Notes: generated by a model from the sequence alone, not told the origin. DNA of 64,000 bases from Heterocephalus glaber (GCF_000247695.1 NW_004624882.1:1081438-1145437); one strand, 5' to 3'. Positions 48,320-60,779 are shown, counted from the stretch's first letter. Made by a program: numbers and translations.

Positions 48320-48778
48320 TTTTGCAAATGGGAAGGGAGATGAGAATCCAGACACAGAAGAAGGGAGAAAGAAGGGGAGGGGTAGGGGAATAAAAAGAAT
48401 GAAGATGTATTAAGTACATATACGTACCTGCCCCTAAGATGAATGTAAACATCATGTAGTACAAACATGTACTAATCAAACATTTTTAAGCTTAACATGT
48501 CTATAGAATGTTCAAAAGAGTTTGACGTAAATATGAATAATATTCCACTTCCCCCATCCTCCCTAGAATGATGCTTTCAATCCCCTCCTCTATCAGCTCC
48601 ATAACTGCTCATGGAATTTTTAAAATATATGCCAGGAAGATTACAGTTGAGGAAGAAATCAGAAAAAACTCAGCCACTTTTCTCAAGAGTATACATTTGG
48701 TTTAATGTATGTTTTTATAGAATTCACGGAAGTACTTTTATTGCATTTCATCTTTTTTCACAAAAGGAATTTTGGGTT
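48320..48778. other. AT-rich interval, nothing recognised
   Basis: No exon or clear repeat. Confidence 0.4.
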
Positions 48779-48780
48779 GT

Positions 48781-48917
48781 TTTGGGGGACAAGGTCTTGA
48801 TATGTAGTCCAGGATGGCTTTGAACTGACTGCGTTGCCTAGGCTAGCCTTGAATTTAGAATCCTCCTGCCTCTGCCCCCTAAGGGCTAGAATTACAGGCA
48901 TGCTCTGTCATAGCTGG
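48781..48917 (-). mobile_element. B1-like SINE, minus strand
   Basis: Antisense B1 (ggggacaaggtcttgatatg to attacaggcatgctctgtca) with the duplicated internal block. Confidence 0.85.
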
Positions 48918-48919
48918 AT

Positions 48920-50544
48920 AAAAGAAAAATTCATGAAGGAGATGTGAAAAATAGAAAATGAGTTACTGCTTGTACATTTCTGAATACTACAAAATAAAAA
49001 TAATATGAATATGGGCATTTTTGTTGTTGCTGTTGTTTGTTCAAAGTCTGGGCCTCGTTGTAGGACCCAGGACTGAGACAGGGGAGCACACTCACTGGAC
49101 AGATATTTGTGGTGGTGTGCAGTGGTCTGATGGGTAGGAAAAGACAGGCCAGAGGAAGAAAAGTTAAGTCTTCTTTTGCTGATTAGCATAGACCTTTGGA
49201 ATGTTACTGAGGAAGCAAGTAGAAATGGCCAGCCTACGGTTTGGATAGGGAAAGGCTTGGGGGGAAAATGCTACATCAAAAAGCCAACATGAGAGGGAGG
49301 AATTATTCCTACAGTGTCGGTGGTGATTGATGAAATCTACCCTTCATGGGCCACCATTTGGAAAACCACAAGCGCTAAGTGACCAGGAAACATCGCTATT
49401 ACTGAGACTCTTTCAAAACATTAACAACATGACCTGAGGCTTGGAGGTTAGATGAGGTTACAAGGGGCTACTCTGCTGCTTTTAAAGATGTGCCAGTAAA
49501 AGAGAATCATAAATAAATTATAATGTCATTAGAGAAATGGAAGTGAGACCTCAGATGGTGATCAGTTCTTGTTTCTTGATTTGAGGCGTGGAAGTCTAGT
49601 TAGAGGCAATTCCCCCTTGTGTGGGTGATGATAGGAGATTTTCCAAGGAAGAAGCCACAGAAAGACGGGTCATTCCCTCTCCCAGAGTTCCCTGCGGCTC
49701 GGGCTCAGCCAATCAGAAAGTCTCAACTAGGGCTTTGCATCTAAAGGGACACACGTGTGAGACTCCTCTTCGGTGGCCTGGCAGATTCAAGTGCCTGGGG
49801 TTTGAGGAGGCCCAGGAGAGGCGGGCTGGCGATGTCTGGCAGTGAGACCCTAACCAGAACACAGCATGATCTTGGCCTTGGTCTTGGTCTTCAGGTCCAC
49901 TCTTGGTTCTTGTTTCTTTTGGAAGACTTGATTTTCAATTTTCTGATGATTGTGTGAGCTACTTATGTCCTTCCAATGAACTTCTTCTTTTTTAACCTGA
50001 GTTATCCAGACTTGAAATCAATGTTCTATAAACAATTCTGACTGACTGTGTCATTAGAAAGACTATCCAGTGGACATGTAGAAGAGCCTGCATTCTAAAG
50101 AATAACAGATACTTTAGAACAAAGGCTTGCATTAACAAATAAGGTTTATTATTCTATGTCTACATGCCAAATAAGCAAATTCACAATAGTTTTCTAAGTA
50201 ACAATCTTAAGAATTTGTCCTGTCTTCTTTTATGTTTCTGAAATCATCAAGTTTCCTCTTCACCAATCAAAGTTAGCATGTATGTGAAGAGCGTCATGCA
50301 ATCAAGGGGGGGGGGTAAAATCCAGAGTAATCATAGCCTGCAGCTTGCCCCTGAGTGCTAGAAATACACAATGGCTGCTAATGTGCTGAGAGAGACCACA
50401 GCACAGAGACAATACACCAAGGCTCTGTTTAAACTGCCCCGGTGACACCTCTGCTAACACAGGCGCTTTCCTTCCTGAGCAATATGATGGCTTTTCCTGT
50501 CCTACAGATACACATGTACTGGCGGGTGACCATAGTCATATTAA
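48920..50544. other. Unique sequence, no gene seen
   Basis: No clear repeat or exon in 1.6 kb. Confidence 0.45.
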
Positions 50545-50549
50545 CCTAT

Positions 50550-50891
50550 TGTTGTGGTTTGTATATAGATGCCCCCCACAGCCTCATGACCACAGGTGGG
50601 ATCTGTGGAAGGTGATTGGACTGAGCCTGGCCCCAAGAGTTGGGTCATTGTGAGCGTGACCCGGAATGTCCTGTTTCCTTTTCCAGCCCCTCCCTTGGGT
50701 CTATCTGCTTCTTGTCCCTCATGCCATGAGTGGTTCTCCTCTTCCATGATCCTCTGCCGTGCCTTCCTGTCTTGGAGCCAGCCTACTATGCAAGGACTGA
50801 AACTTCTAAAACATGAGCCAAAATAAAACTCCTCTTTCAAGCTTTGGTTGTCTGATATTGTGTCCCAGTGACAAGGAAAGTGACTAAGACA
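50550..50891 (+). mobile_element. Solo LTR, MaLR-like
   Basis: TG...CA from 'tgttgtggtttgtatatag' to 'gactaagaca'. The 5-bp flanks are cctat and ccgat (one mismatch). It shares the 'cttggagccagc' and 'tgagccaaaataaaac' block with the LTRs at 4094 and 38882. Confidence 0.78.
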
Positions 50892-50899
50892 CCGATTAT

Positions 50900-51085
50900 G
50901 TATTTTATGAAGAACTAGAGGAGAGAAGCTTGAAGTTTCCAAACATAAAGACATGATAAAGAGATGGAAATGCCAATCACCCTGATTTGATCGGTACACA
51001 GTGTATACATGTATTGCAATATCACTATAACCCATCATTATGTACAATTATTACATGTTAATTAAAAAGAAAAAATAAATGGGAG
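50900..51085 (+). mobile_element. L1 3' UTR fragment
   Basis: 'tgccaatcaccctgatttga', 'gtgtatacatgtattgcaat' and 'gtacaattattacatgttaa' with an A-rich tail match the extreme 3' end of L1. Confidence 0.65.
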
Positions 51086-51230
51086 CCCAAAAGGCATAAA
51101 CAAAAGTTAGCTAGATCTTAATTTGAATCATGCTGTCTACCTTTTTTAAAAAAACACAATTCACTTAAAAAGGGAAATAACCCACGTGCATATTTTTGTT
51201 GATATGCATTGGCTTTAGAGTCATTTGTTT

Positions 51231-51309
51231 TTTTCCAGTATCTGGGATCAAACTCAGGACCTTGCACTTGCAAGGCAGAGTGGCACCACTGAGCTAAATC
51301 CTGGTCCCC
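51231..51309 (-). mobile_element. ID-like SINE, minus strand
   Basis: Antisense tRNA-like body (caccactgagctaaatcctg). Imperfect flanking duplication around 'tagagtcatttgtttt' / 'tagagtaatttttgttt'. Confidence 0.87.
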
Positions 51310-51314
51310 TAGAG

Positions 51315-51695
51315 TAATTTTTGTTTCAGAGGTGGGACTTATAGTCAGAGTTTGCCCTCTGTATCCTAAAAGAAAGAGCAATGTGAAGTTCTAGGCCATC
51401 ACGAATCTCACAACAAAACAAAAAAGAAGATTCAAAAAATTCTATGGATTTCCTTCCCAGGCAAAATTTCAAAGTCTGAATGATTTCCCCAGATGTGATA
51501 TCACTCTAAATCCTCCAAAAGGGAATGGTGGTAGATTTAAAAGGCAATAAAATTTTCAGAAATGTGACACTGTTTGTATGTGTGATGGGCATTTTAGGCA
51601 AGAGTCTAATCCATTGGGGTGGGTGCCATGATATTTTTGTTCACCAGAGGATGCTAAGAATGCTCTGCTTTAATGTGTGAATTCTTAGAGACATT
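51315..51695. other. Unique sequence
   Basis: Nothing recognised. Confidence 0.35.
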
Positions 51696-51699
51696 TCTT

Positions 51700-51822
51700 T
51701 TCTTTCTTTTTTCATTGTTTTGGATCCCACTATGTAGTCCAGGCTGGCCTCGAACTTAAGATCCTCCTGCTTCAGCTTCCTGAGCACTGTGATTACGAGC
51801 ATGTGCTACCACACCCAGAAAG
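51700..51822 (-). mobile_element. B1-like SINE, minus strand
   Basis: Antisense B1 (ccactatgtagtccaggctg to gagcatgtgctaccacaccc). Confidence 0.87.
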
Positions 51823-51824
51823 AT

Positions 51825-52425
51825 CTTTCTTTTTATTCACCAGTCATACATTCTTTCACTCACTCATAGGTTGATTACAGACAATATTCTGGCTGTCCCT
51901 CAGCTTTCAAAATTGACAATCCTTTCTAGTTCTTTTGAATTATCTCTTTACTGGTAAAATACCAATAATTTATTGAAGTACTCATAAAAGATAATTTTTC
52001 TAAATATCAATGGTTTATGATTTAATTATGATAGTAATTTTAAGAGATTAATAAAGTTATTGCTACTTTATAAAGAAACCTTACTCAGACAATTTTGGAA
52101 AGGGCAACTTGGCAACAGATCACAAGATTTTTAGATAGATTCAGTTGATCCAGTTATATTATTTTTAAGAATTTGGACAACTGAACAATGATTAAAAAAA
52201 GATACAAAAAGACATTGTTAGAGCACGAGTTCAATACTCACAAGGCTCCAGTTCAATCCTCAGCCTTAAAAACGACAACAATGTTTATACCAGACCTCCA
52301 AAATGCTAGAATCATTGTATATAATTACCAAGAAACAACTAGTCAAAATATGCAATCTCCATAAATGGAATATGGTACAACCATGAAATGAGGCAGATGC
52401 ACTTGTAATAATAACACACAAGAAG
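51825..52425. other. AT-rich interval, possibly decayed L1
   Basis: Some parts (aaatggaatatggtacaacc near 52362) hint at L1 3' sequence. The rest is not recognisable. Confidence 0.35.
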
Positions 52426-52429
52426 CCAG

Positions 52430-52612
52430 GACTGTTGGTGCACACCTGTAATCCCAGCACTCTGGGAGGCTGAGGCAGGAGGACTATAAATTTGAGCCCA
52501 GCCTGAGCAACTCAGCAACTTAATAAGACTCTGTCTCAGAATTAAAAATAAAAAAGAGCTGGTTATATAGTTTAATGTAAAGCCTCCCTGTTCAATCTCC
52601 AATATCACTAAT
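52430..52612 (+). mobile_element. Composite B1-dID SINE
   Basis: B1 half (gcacacctgtaatcccagca) and a diverged dID half (gagctggttatatagtttaa). Confidence 0.87.
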
Positions 52613-52619
52613 AATAATA

Positions 52620-54575
52620 TTAAAACCCAAGAATGCTTACAGTGCATTAGATTTTTAAAAGGCAAGTACAAATGTATAGTATGATTCTATTTTTTTTTAA
52701 AGGAATGTCAGTTGGATGCTTCTAGTCACAGGGTCACTAAGGAGGAAATCAGCCAATATCAATTTACAGTTTTCTAAGTATAGTAACAAATATTCTAAAA
52801 GCTTACATAAAGTAGATATTAACATTGCTCCAAGGAATGATACCAAGAAGGGGTGAACTGTCATTGCTTTATCTTAAGTCTACATTATCTTTAGAATTGT
52901 GAAAAATTACATATATCAAAAACACCGTGAGCGCACCAAGTGAGAGACATTGATTTGAGTCTATGGACTCGGGAAAGTCTTCCAAAGGTGTTGCTATTGC
53001 TTATCATTAGTGTGATGAATGAATTATGCTGATTTAGAGCAATATTAATTTGCAGATGCATTATAATTCTGGTTTTATGGGACTGAGCTATAACCTCTTG
53101 ATGTTTATGCTGTTTTAAGATTACCTTGGTAATTGTTGTGGTGAGTAGGAACAGCCAAAGCTCATTTCCGGTCTCGGCTCCTTTCTGTTTATGAATCAGT
53201 ATGGAATCAAAGTTTAAGTGCATGTGTGAATCACTGCCCACTTGAAACCTGAATAGAATAAAATGGTGATTCAGAGATGGTTCAGTTCTAAACACTGATG
53301 GAGTCTAATTAACAAGGAATCTATTGTTTTGATTCACAAAGAAGACAGCAAACTTCTGTGAATAAAGCACCTTTTTAAAAAGTTCTAGGTGACCTTCAGT
53401 AAACACAAAAGTCATCTTAACTGGAATATCACTAGAGGCCTGTTGGTGATTACCCATATCCCTAACTGGTTGGTGGATATTTTGAAGGGTATGAGGGCTA
53501 TGATCAGCATGGCAAGTACTCCATTTCAGCTCAAGAACTTTCAGATTATGTCACCAAGTTTCAGAGTTAGCTGGCCTTGACATTGCAGTCCTGGGGTTCC
53601 ACGCTTTTACCTTAAGTTAAGATGAACAGAGAGCTCTGTCTTCCCTTTGCGGCCTTCTATGAAACGTCATGAGCACCAGATCTTGTCTCTGAGGTCTATA
53701 GATCTCAGTAGTTCGCCTGGACAGGAATGACCAGGCCCAAGAAAACATGTTCCTCACAGGAGATCCAGGAGTGCCAAGATGCAGAGATGCCAGTAGCTTC
53801 GAAATCTCACCTTGGTTCAGAGGCAGTAACGCTTTAAATACCCTATGGGTATGTGTCCTTGCTCCTGCTTCCTGAATTGAAAATTAGACAGTGTTGTCAC
53901 CGTATTCAAAATGGTTCCTGGAGGAAACCTTTAAGGCACTCTGGGCTGAAAGCCCACACATCTGAAGGAGACTCCAGAGACTCTTGCCTTCTTCGAGAGT
54001 CTAGTTTTCAGTTGTTATGGCCAGAGTCCAGACCATTCATGTCTACAGTGACCACAAGGATTTTGACTCTGGGCTCAGGTCAGTGGGTCAATTTCCTAGT
54101 GTCCTTTGTAGTTTGAATTCACACAGAGTCATTTTGGGTGCCTCTCTAGTCAGCGCATTTTCCAGTCCTCCCCTGTGTGCCCCCTACAAATTCTGCACTA
54201 AAGGATGCCATCCAGAACTACTGTGAACCTCTGAGTTGGCCAAGCAGGTCCACCTCCTAAACACCTCACCCACTGGGACATTACTGGGAAGAATTCTCAT
54301 CCACACTGAAGTCACGGCTGTGAGTACAAGTGACAGCGACATGCAGAGTAATCCAGGAGTGGAGCCTGGGCCTTGAGCTAGATTACAGGGGCTACATGGG
54401 CCGCAGACCATAATTTAAAACCAGTTTAGGGGATGTCTGGGGGCGAACAGGGACAAGTAGGTTGGTACAAGTAAATAAGAGCATTGCTAAGAAGCACTTT
54501 TTCACGTTCAAGTGAGTGAGAGGAATTTTTATGTCAAAATATAAAAACATTGGTTGAAAAATCAGTACAAATATT
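52620..54575. other. Unique sequence, no gene seen
   Basis: About 2 kb without a clear repeat. A 134-codon minus-strand frame at 52891-53295 has no known resemblance. Confidence 0.45.
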
Positions 54576-54579
54576 CCAA

Positions 54580-55260
54580 AATGATTATTCTGCCATCTTT
54601 GTGTGTAACTAATTACAACCCTGAAACCTTAAAAACTATCCTGGTATTGTAAATCTTTCCTAATTTCTCTATAATTGGTTGCTAGCATCAACAAAGATGA
54701 AATTAAGAAAGCTAACTCAATTATCAGCAGGAATTTTTAAAAAAATAAAGGGGGCGGGGAACAGAGAGAACACAATGGAGAGGATGCTTTGACCCCTCAG
54801 CATTGAACAATAAAACAAACAAAGGCACTTGGAGCTATTCTGGCCCTGGCAAGGAGCCATTTTTGTATCTGAAGCCTTCAGTAATGTTGTTAAAATTCAT
54901 CATCCAAAACAGGAAACTGTGATTTTGATTTTCTGACAACCTCGCCCTTTCTTGTGAACTGCCAACCCGACAATGAGCTATTAACTTTGATTCACACTAA
55001 AATAGGATGAAGGCAGAAACAAAAGTATTTCCTTTTTCACTGAAATCTCCACGCTTTCTGAAAGAGCCGGGAGCCTAACTCCCTTCTGCTCATTATTGTG
55101 CCCAATAAACATTCCTGAAGTGAGACCCAAACAAAGGCCGGAAGCACGTTTAGCTTTAGTTTGGGTTTGCAGCTAAAATGGGGAGGAAACTTCATCTTGA
55201 TGTGAGTAGCAAGGGCTGACCTTCTTTGCATTAAAAGAACATAGATGGCCCTTAGAATTT
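54580..55260. other. Repeat-free block, possible conserved noncoding element
   Basis: No repeat or exon. SOX-like motifs occur (aacaat, acaaag at 54805-54822 and 55131-55136). Regulatory function is inference only. Confidence 0.3.
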
Positions 55261-55439
55261 GTTAGGCAGTGATGCTTATATTAGTAATTCCAGCCGGCAC
55301 TTCTGCTTTGTCAGAACAAGAAAACAAATGGATATACAAATGTAATGCAAGATGTGTTTTTTGATCTTCACATCCAGGGAGCAGTCTTAGAACAAGAGCT
55401 GACAAGTTTTCTTTGAAGGCCCTAATAGTAAATACCTCC

Positions 55440-55580
55440 TACTTTACTGAACAGATAATCTATTGCTGGGCAGAGACAGCCACAGACAGTACATAAACAA
55501 ATGGGTGTGGCCGCATTCCAATAAAACTTTATTTACAAACACAGGTGACAATCCAGATTTGGACGCAGAGGCCAGTTTTG
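55440..55580. mobile_element. Nonautonomous DNA transposon fragment
   Basis: 'tgggtgtggccgcattccaa' followed by 'taaaactttatttacaaaca' matches a common mammalian MER/hAT element. Confidence 0.6.
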
Positions 55581-55757
55581 GGTGGCCCTTCTATGGATAG
55601 TTACATATCATGCTCTCTGATTAGGACACTAAAAAATTGACAAATAGAAGAGAAGAAAAAATAAGCATCATATTCTCTCTCTCACACACTGGCCACTGAT
55701 TCCTTTTCTTCAACTTACATATGACTGACCTCTCCACAACTGTGAAAACTATCTTCT

Positions 55758-55872
55758 TGCTGGGTATGGTGGCACACACCTGCAATCCCAGCACCCTGGA
55801 AGTTGAGCCAGGAAGATCTCCCCAAGTTCAAGGCCAGCCTGAACTACAAAGTGAGACTCTGTCTCAAAAAAA
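55758..55872 (+). mobile_element. B1-like SINE
   Basis: B1 body (gctgggtatggtggcacaca to gagactctgtctcaaaa) with an A tail leading into a TA tract. Confidence 0.88.
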
Positions 55873-55875
55873 AAA

Positions 55876-55897
55876 TATATATATATATATATATATC
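55876..55897. repeat. (TA)n microsatellite
   Basis: Short pure TA run between two SINEs. Confidence 0.93.
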
Positions 55898-55908
55898 TGT
55901 CTACTTAG

Positions 55909-56090
55909 CCAGGCATGTTGGTGCACACTGGCAATACAAGCACTCTGGGAGGCTGAGGCAGGGGTATCATAAGCTCAAACCCAGGCTAATGAGCTTAGCA
56001 GCCTAGAGATACCCTGTCTCAAAACTTTTTAAAAGGTCAGGAATATAGCTCAGTGTGAAGGCACTGGGTTCAATCCCTAGCATAGCAAAA
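55909..56090 (+). mobile_element. Composite B1-dID SINE
   Basis: B1 half (ccaggcatgttggtgcacac) and dID half (ggtcaggaatatagctcagt), in tandem with a B1. Confidence 0.86.
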
Positions 56091-56094
56091 CAAA

Positions 56095-56338
56095 AGCAAA
56101 ATCCTGTGGGCTTCTGGCCTGTGGGCCCAGCCCGGCAACGTGTCCCCCACCTCTGCCTGCCGTGTCACAGTCTACAGTGCTGACTCCTTGTCCTCATCCC
56201 TGACAGGGTCAGCTTTAACTTTTCCCAGCCCCGTTCTCTGTGGCACTCACAGACCAGTTCCTCTCAGACACTATTTCCTTGAACGCACCTGCATCTGCCC
56301 AGACACCTGAGCTGAGAAACTCAAGGCCTTCCCAATCA
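56095..56338. other. Unique sequence
   Basis: Nothing recognised. Confidence 0.35.
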
Positions 56339-56339
56339 G

Positions 56340-56480
56340 CTAAATCCCCTTTTATTTTTAATTTTAAGGCAGGATCTGGCCAAGTAGCTAAGTTACCCAG
56401 GCAGAGCTTGAACTTGTGGTTCTCCTGCCTCAGCCTCCCAGAGTATGAGATTACAGGTGTGTGCACCACCATTGCCCACT
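56340..56480 (-). mobile_element. B1 half SINE, minus strand
   Basis: Antisense B1 (ttttaaggcaggatctggcc to ggtgtgtgcaccaccattgc). The dID half is missing or unrecognisable. Confidence 0.82.
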
Positions 56481-56707
56481 TCTTAGGATTATCTTGGACC
56501 CTGAACCTTTGACCTGCAAGCTGGTATGTCCCCACCTCACTGCTTGTGTCTCCCCACCTCTGCTCCCTGAGTCAGTCCCTTGTTATGGGTTCCATGTAAA
56601 ATGCCCTAAACTCTCAATCTCCTTTCAGTGAAGGAGCCACATAATGACTTAGATGATCGCACAAAGCTCCCCCCCCAATTAAAATCAGAAGCTAATGAAA
56701 AAGTCCT

Positions 56708-56785
56708 TGGGCTGGGAGTGTAGCTCAGTGGTAGAGCAATTGCTGAGTGTGCATGAGGCCCAGGGTTCCACCCCCAGCACCTGCC
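56708..56785 (+). mobile_element. ID SINE
   Basis: 'gggctgggagtgtagctcag', then 'tggtagagcaattgctgagt' and 'gggttccacccccagcacc'. It is the closest copy here to the canonical rodent ID form, though diverged. Confidence 0.85.
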
Positions 56786-56879
56786 CTTCAAAGTAACTAT
56801 TTGAAAAAGTGGGCAGGTGACATGCAAAAAGGTGACAACCAGAGACACTGGACAACTTTCATGGGCTGTAGACACTTTT

Positions 56880-58230
56880 CCCTTCACAGGGCCCTTCCTC
56901 TACCAGGAAACCTTTATTATATATGAAGGATATAGTTTATATCTCTGTAGGTATAATTCATGCTGAATGATCTTAACTTTTTTCCTAATTTTCAAAAGAA
57001 ATAGAAATAATTTTGTGGGCCCTCAGCCTTGGTTCTAATGAAGTTACTTTCAGAGTACTTGTCAGATGCTAATAAAAGCAGAAAAATTCTTTTTAAAAAA
57101 ATCTAACCCTGTAAAATATTTCCTATTTTAAGCTATTTATACTTCTCTGGGAAAAAAAGTGTAAAGTCTTCCAAAAATGATTTGACGCAACTGTCAGAAT
57201 TCTATCCATCGTTATAATACAATATTTTATGACACTATTGGATAACAATAGAAAGCTGAGAAAATAAATACTGATCTGCTCTATTTGTGCTTTAATAATA
57301 ACATGAAAGTCAGCTATTACCTCTTTCAGTTACCACTAGAGAACACGTCAATCTCAAACAAAAACTCTCCCAATTTTTCGATCTATAAATCACTTGAAAT
57401 TGTTGGTTTGTATTTTGGTTCATTTGATGACTTCATTGGTTCACCCAGCAAATATTCATTAAGTGCAAACATTATGTCAGGAATTGTGCTGGGCCCAGTA
57501 TGGTACCTTCCATTTTAATGATGACATTTAATACTGTATTAATACTTCTGATTAGAGCTTTCACAAGTTGCCATTCCCACATAGCTACCTCAATTATCCC
57601 TGACAACAAAGATAAAGGTGTGGCTCTGACAATACAAAAGCGATCGATGATGATGCTTTTCTGTTGGAGGTATTAGATGGGTTCCTGGTGAGGTTCAGGA
57701 AGGTGCCTTGCAGGGCAGGTACTAGGATGCCTTCAACCTAGTATGGCATATCCGGTCCACTCTGTGACAGCACAGGTGAGGAATTTGCTAGGCTGGTGTT
57801 TGTCAAACAAGGGGTTTTGAGACACACAGATTAGTAATCACATATTAAAGCAACACAAACTTGTTAGGGATCTGAAGGAACTTGTCTTTAAGTTGGAGCT
57901 GGAAACCTTAATTAAATGTGTGACCTGTGTAATGAGTGTAGTTTCAAATTGAGAATCTCTGTCTCTCCAGACTGTTGGGAGGAATGTAACCCTGAGTAGA
58001 AAGTGCCTGGCGCTAAGGGAGCTCCCGGGGATTGGCAGCCTCTTTATGCCTGGGAGCCATTCTGGCCTGTAGCAACAACAGGTGACCCAAATGTTATGTG
58101 GAGAGCAGTTGTCTTGTGTGGGGCCGGGGCACAGTGTGTATGCAGGAATGATAGCAAAGAAATTGCTTGTCTAAGAAGGCCTGGCTAACCAAACAGCCTC
58201 CATCGACCAGAAGGGTCTCCACCTCGACAC
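56880..58230. other. Mostly unique sequence with an L2-like fragment
   Basis: At 57420-57510, 'cagcaaatattcattaagtg' and 'tgtcaggaattgtgctgggc' resemble antisense L2. The rest is unrecognised. No exon seen. Confidence 0.45.
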
Positions 58231-58234
58231 TCTA

Positions 58235-58400
58235 GACATTTAGGGCCAGGAATTCTTGGGGGGGTTGCCCGGTGCATTCTGGATGTTTATCAGCATTCTT
58301 GGTCTCTACCTACCAGACGCCAATAGTGTCACCCCCGCATGTGACCAGCTAGCGTATCTCCAGACATTGCCAACTCTTGCCTTCAACCATAGCCTTCTGC
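58235..58400. mobile_element. hAT-type MER element fragment
   Basis: 'ggtgcattctggatgtttat' and 'gtatctccagacattgccaa' match the element also seen at 14010 and 21690. Confidence 0.6.
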
Positions 58401-58404
58401 CCTG

Positions 58405-58970
58405 GAGACCTGGTGGATGATTCTGAGAATCCAGTGAGAGGTCAGTGACAGTGAGACTGGTGACCTGCCCAGCCTTCCCCCAGGAGTTCTGGGTGCTTCC
58501 TGAAGCAGGAAGAGTTTAACATCCTGAGGCCCAGGCCACACCCCAGTGCAGTGAATCAGGGACTCAGTGGGTGGATGGAGACATCTGTGTGCTTTGAATG
58601 ACTCCAGGGAACACCAAGGTGATGCAAGGTTCTCAGGACTGGGTGGCTGATGAGAGGGCCCAGGCTCTGTCTCTGCACCTGTCCACAGCGAGGATCTGCA
58701 TGCAGACACCTTCACTACTCACTGATGGTCCCGCTATGTGGCTGGCCAGGGCCCCAGTGCTGGATAGACAAAGCCAGCACACCTGCGCTCTTGCCCCCAG
58801 GAGAATGGTTCTCTGGTTAGAGACTCCTGGTCCTCATTGGGAGCTCCTACCCCCACTAGAGATAAGGCTGAGAAGAAATCAAAGAGGACATGAATGGGGA
58901 ATGAGGCAGGGACATCTTTCTTTAAGAGGTGACTCTCTTTTTTTTATTCTTAAGTGACCATAGGCTAAAG
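58405..58970. other. Unique sequence, nothing recognised
   Basis: Overlapping frames of 110 and 119 codons on opposite strands (58383-58957) show no known protein. Confidence 0.4.
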
Positions 58971-58974
58971 TTTG

Positions 58975-59126
58975 CTGCTGCAGTATTACAGCAGGATGAT
59001 AGAAAGTTCCAGTCCAGCCTGGGCAACTCAGCAATTTAGTGAGACCTCGTTTCAAAATAAAATAAAATAAACAAAAGGGTTGTGGATGTAGCATAATGTG
59101 AAGGCCCTAGGATCAATTCTGCCCCC
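58975..59126 (+). mobile_element. Composite B1-dID SINE, decayed
   Basis: Late B1 half (gtccagcctgggcaactcag) and a decayed dID half (gggttgtggatgtagcataa). Confidence 0.78.
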
Positions 59127-59129
59127 AAA

Positions 59130-59617
59130 ACACTTTTGCTGTGAAACTAAGAATTGGAGAAAATGCTAAAATGTAAATGGATGTGAACCATTCAAACATC
59201 TAGAGGATTATCAGGAGAGAAATTTTCATTGTCTGGGCTGCAAGCCCCCTCTGATAAATTAATAATTTGATTGACTATTAGAGCTTAAATCACCAATTCA
59301 AGCTACAGGGTATACATGTGCCCCATCTTTGTTTTTTCTTTTTGTTTTTTGGTGGTGGTACTGAGGACTAAATCCATACATATAGACTGAAGGTCATTTT
59401 ATACAATATTTTCAGTGTGCCTGAGTTTTGATTATGACCTGTCACATTGAATCAGATGTGGAATTTTCCACTTGTGGCATCAGCTCAGTGCTCTAGAAGC
59501 TTTTGATTTTAGGCCTTCGGTTGCTAGGAACCAAGTCTCTAAATTACTGTGCTTATTCTAATAACTTGAGAAATATCTCCTCAATTTGCTTAAACATTTC
59601 CTGTGGTCTTTGTAGAT

Positions 59618-59620
<3 letters not shown>
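59130..59620. other. Unique AT-rich sequence
   Basis: A decayed antisense dID piece may lie at about 59345-59400. No exon. Confidence 0.4.
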
Positions 59621-59621
<1 letters not shown>

Positions 59622-59687
<66 letters not shown>

Positions 59688-59718
59688 AGGAGGAGAGGAG
59701 AGGGGGAGGAGGAGGGAA
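59622..59718. repeat. (GA)n and GGA-rich purine tract
   Basis: 97 bp of uninterrupted purines: about 60 bp of GA dinucleotides, then GGA/GGGA-rich sequence. Such tracts can form intramolecular triplexes. Confidence 0.93.
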
Positions 59719-60170
59719 TTGAAGTGACTACGTTTAAACTCTTTGGTTAGTTCACAAAACCTATGTGAAAAATATCATCTCAAGTTTTCCTGCTTCCTCA
59801 CCCTGTGTGCTTCAGATTGACTTCCTCCCTCCATAGAGGCAGGAACATTTGCATGTGGAATTGCTTCTGAGAGCTGGCTTGAAAAGACTTCAGCTGGGAA
59901 CCAAGAGAAATGGTCCCATTGGAAAGCTTCAAACTTGGGGGTTTTGTAGTGTTGACATTTGGTGCTCTGAAAAGAGAGTCTCAGGCCTATTGCACTTTGC
60001 ATACTTCTGTCGTTTTGTTTCTAGATGGTTATGCCAAATAAGTAGCTTGGAAATCCTCATTACTTTCTACCTGACCTCTAATCTCACTTTGTGGAGGAGA
60101 ATTGTTCCTGATTTGACATTCTTTGAAAGAAAACTAAGACAGCACTGAATTCTTAGCGAATACCCCTAGT
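59719..60170. other. Unique sequence
   Basis: Nothing recognised. A 99-codon plus frame and a 75-codon minus frame overlap. Confidence 0.35.
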
Positions 60171-60171
60171 T

Positions 60172-60206
60172 TTGTGTGTGTGCGTGTGTGTGTGTGTGTG
60201 TGTGTG
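60172..60206. repeat. (GT)n microsatellite
   Basis: GT run with one CG interruption. Confidence 0.95.
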
Positions 60207-60209
60207 ATT

Positions 60210-60630
60210 ATAGGATTACAGGCTGGGCCTGGTATAGTACTTTCAGCTGAAATCTTCCCTGAGTCCTTGGTCAACTGTATTTATCCAGATGAGATCTGAG
60301 CAGTGAGATAGATTCCGCAAAACACTCAGCAAAATTTGTCTTTTTTCTTAGCTGTTACACATCTAAAACTCAAATTAGAGGGAAATCTGAGGCAATTACG
60401 GCTTAAAGTTGCTTAACACGTCTTGTTGGCTAATTTGAGTACCAACGGGACTGTGGGGTAATGGGGACTGCTGGTGGTGTTCAGCGTCTGGAATGAAAGA
60501 TTTCCTGGGGTTACTGTGCTGAGAATGCATGGATATAAAGACGGGCTGACTTGCCTGGGAAGATAGCTTCCACCCCAGCTACAGAAATACCTTTGTTGTG
60601 ACAACTTTATTTATTTACTTGCTTGTTTGC
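60210..60630. other. Unique sequence
   Basis: No repeat or exon recognised, apart from short CTTG-type repeats near 60620-60640. Confidence 0.35.
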
Positions 60631-60636
60631 TTGCTT

Positions 60637-60778
60637 GTTTTTAGACAGGGTCTTGCTATGTATTTCAGACTGGTCTTGAACTCACTATGTAGCCCAGGCT
60701 GGCCTCAAACTTTCAGCAATCCTCCTGCCTCAGCCTTCCAAATACTGGGGTTACAGGTGAGAACCACCATGCTCAGCC
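60637..60778 (-). mobile_element. B1-like SINE, minus strand
   Basis: Antisense B1 with the internal duplicated block (agactggtcttgaactcact and aggctggcctcaaactttca). Confidence 0.9.
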
Positions 60779-60779
60779 A

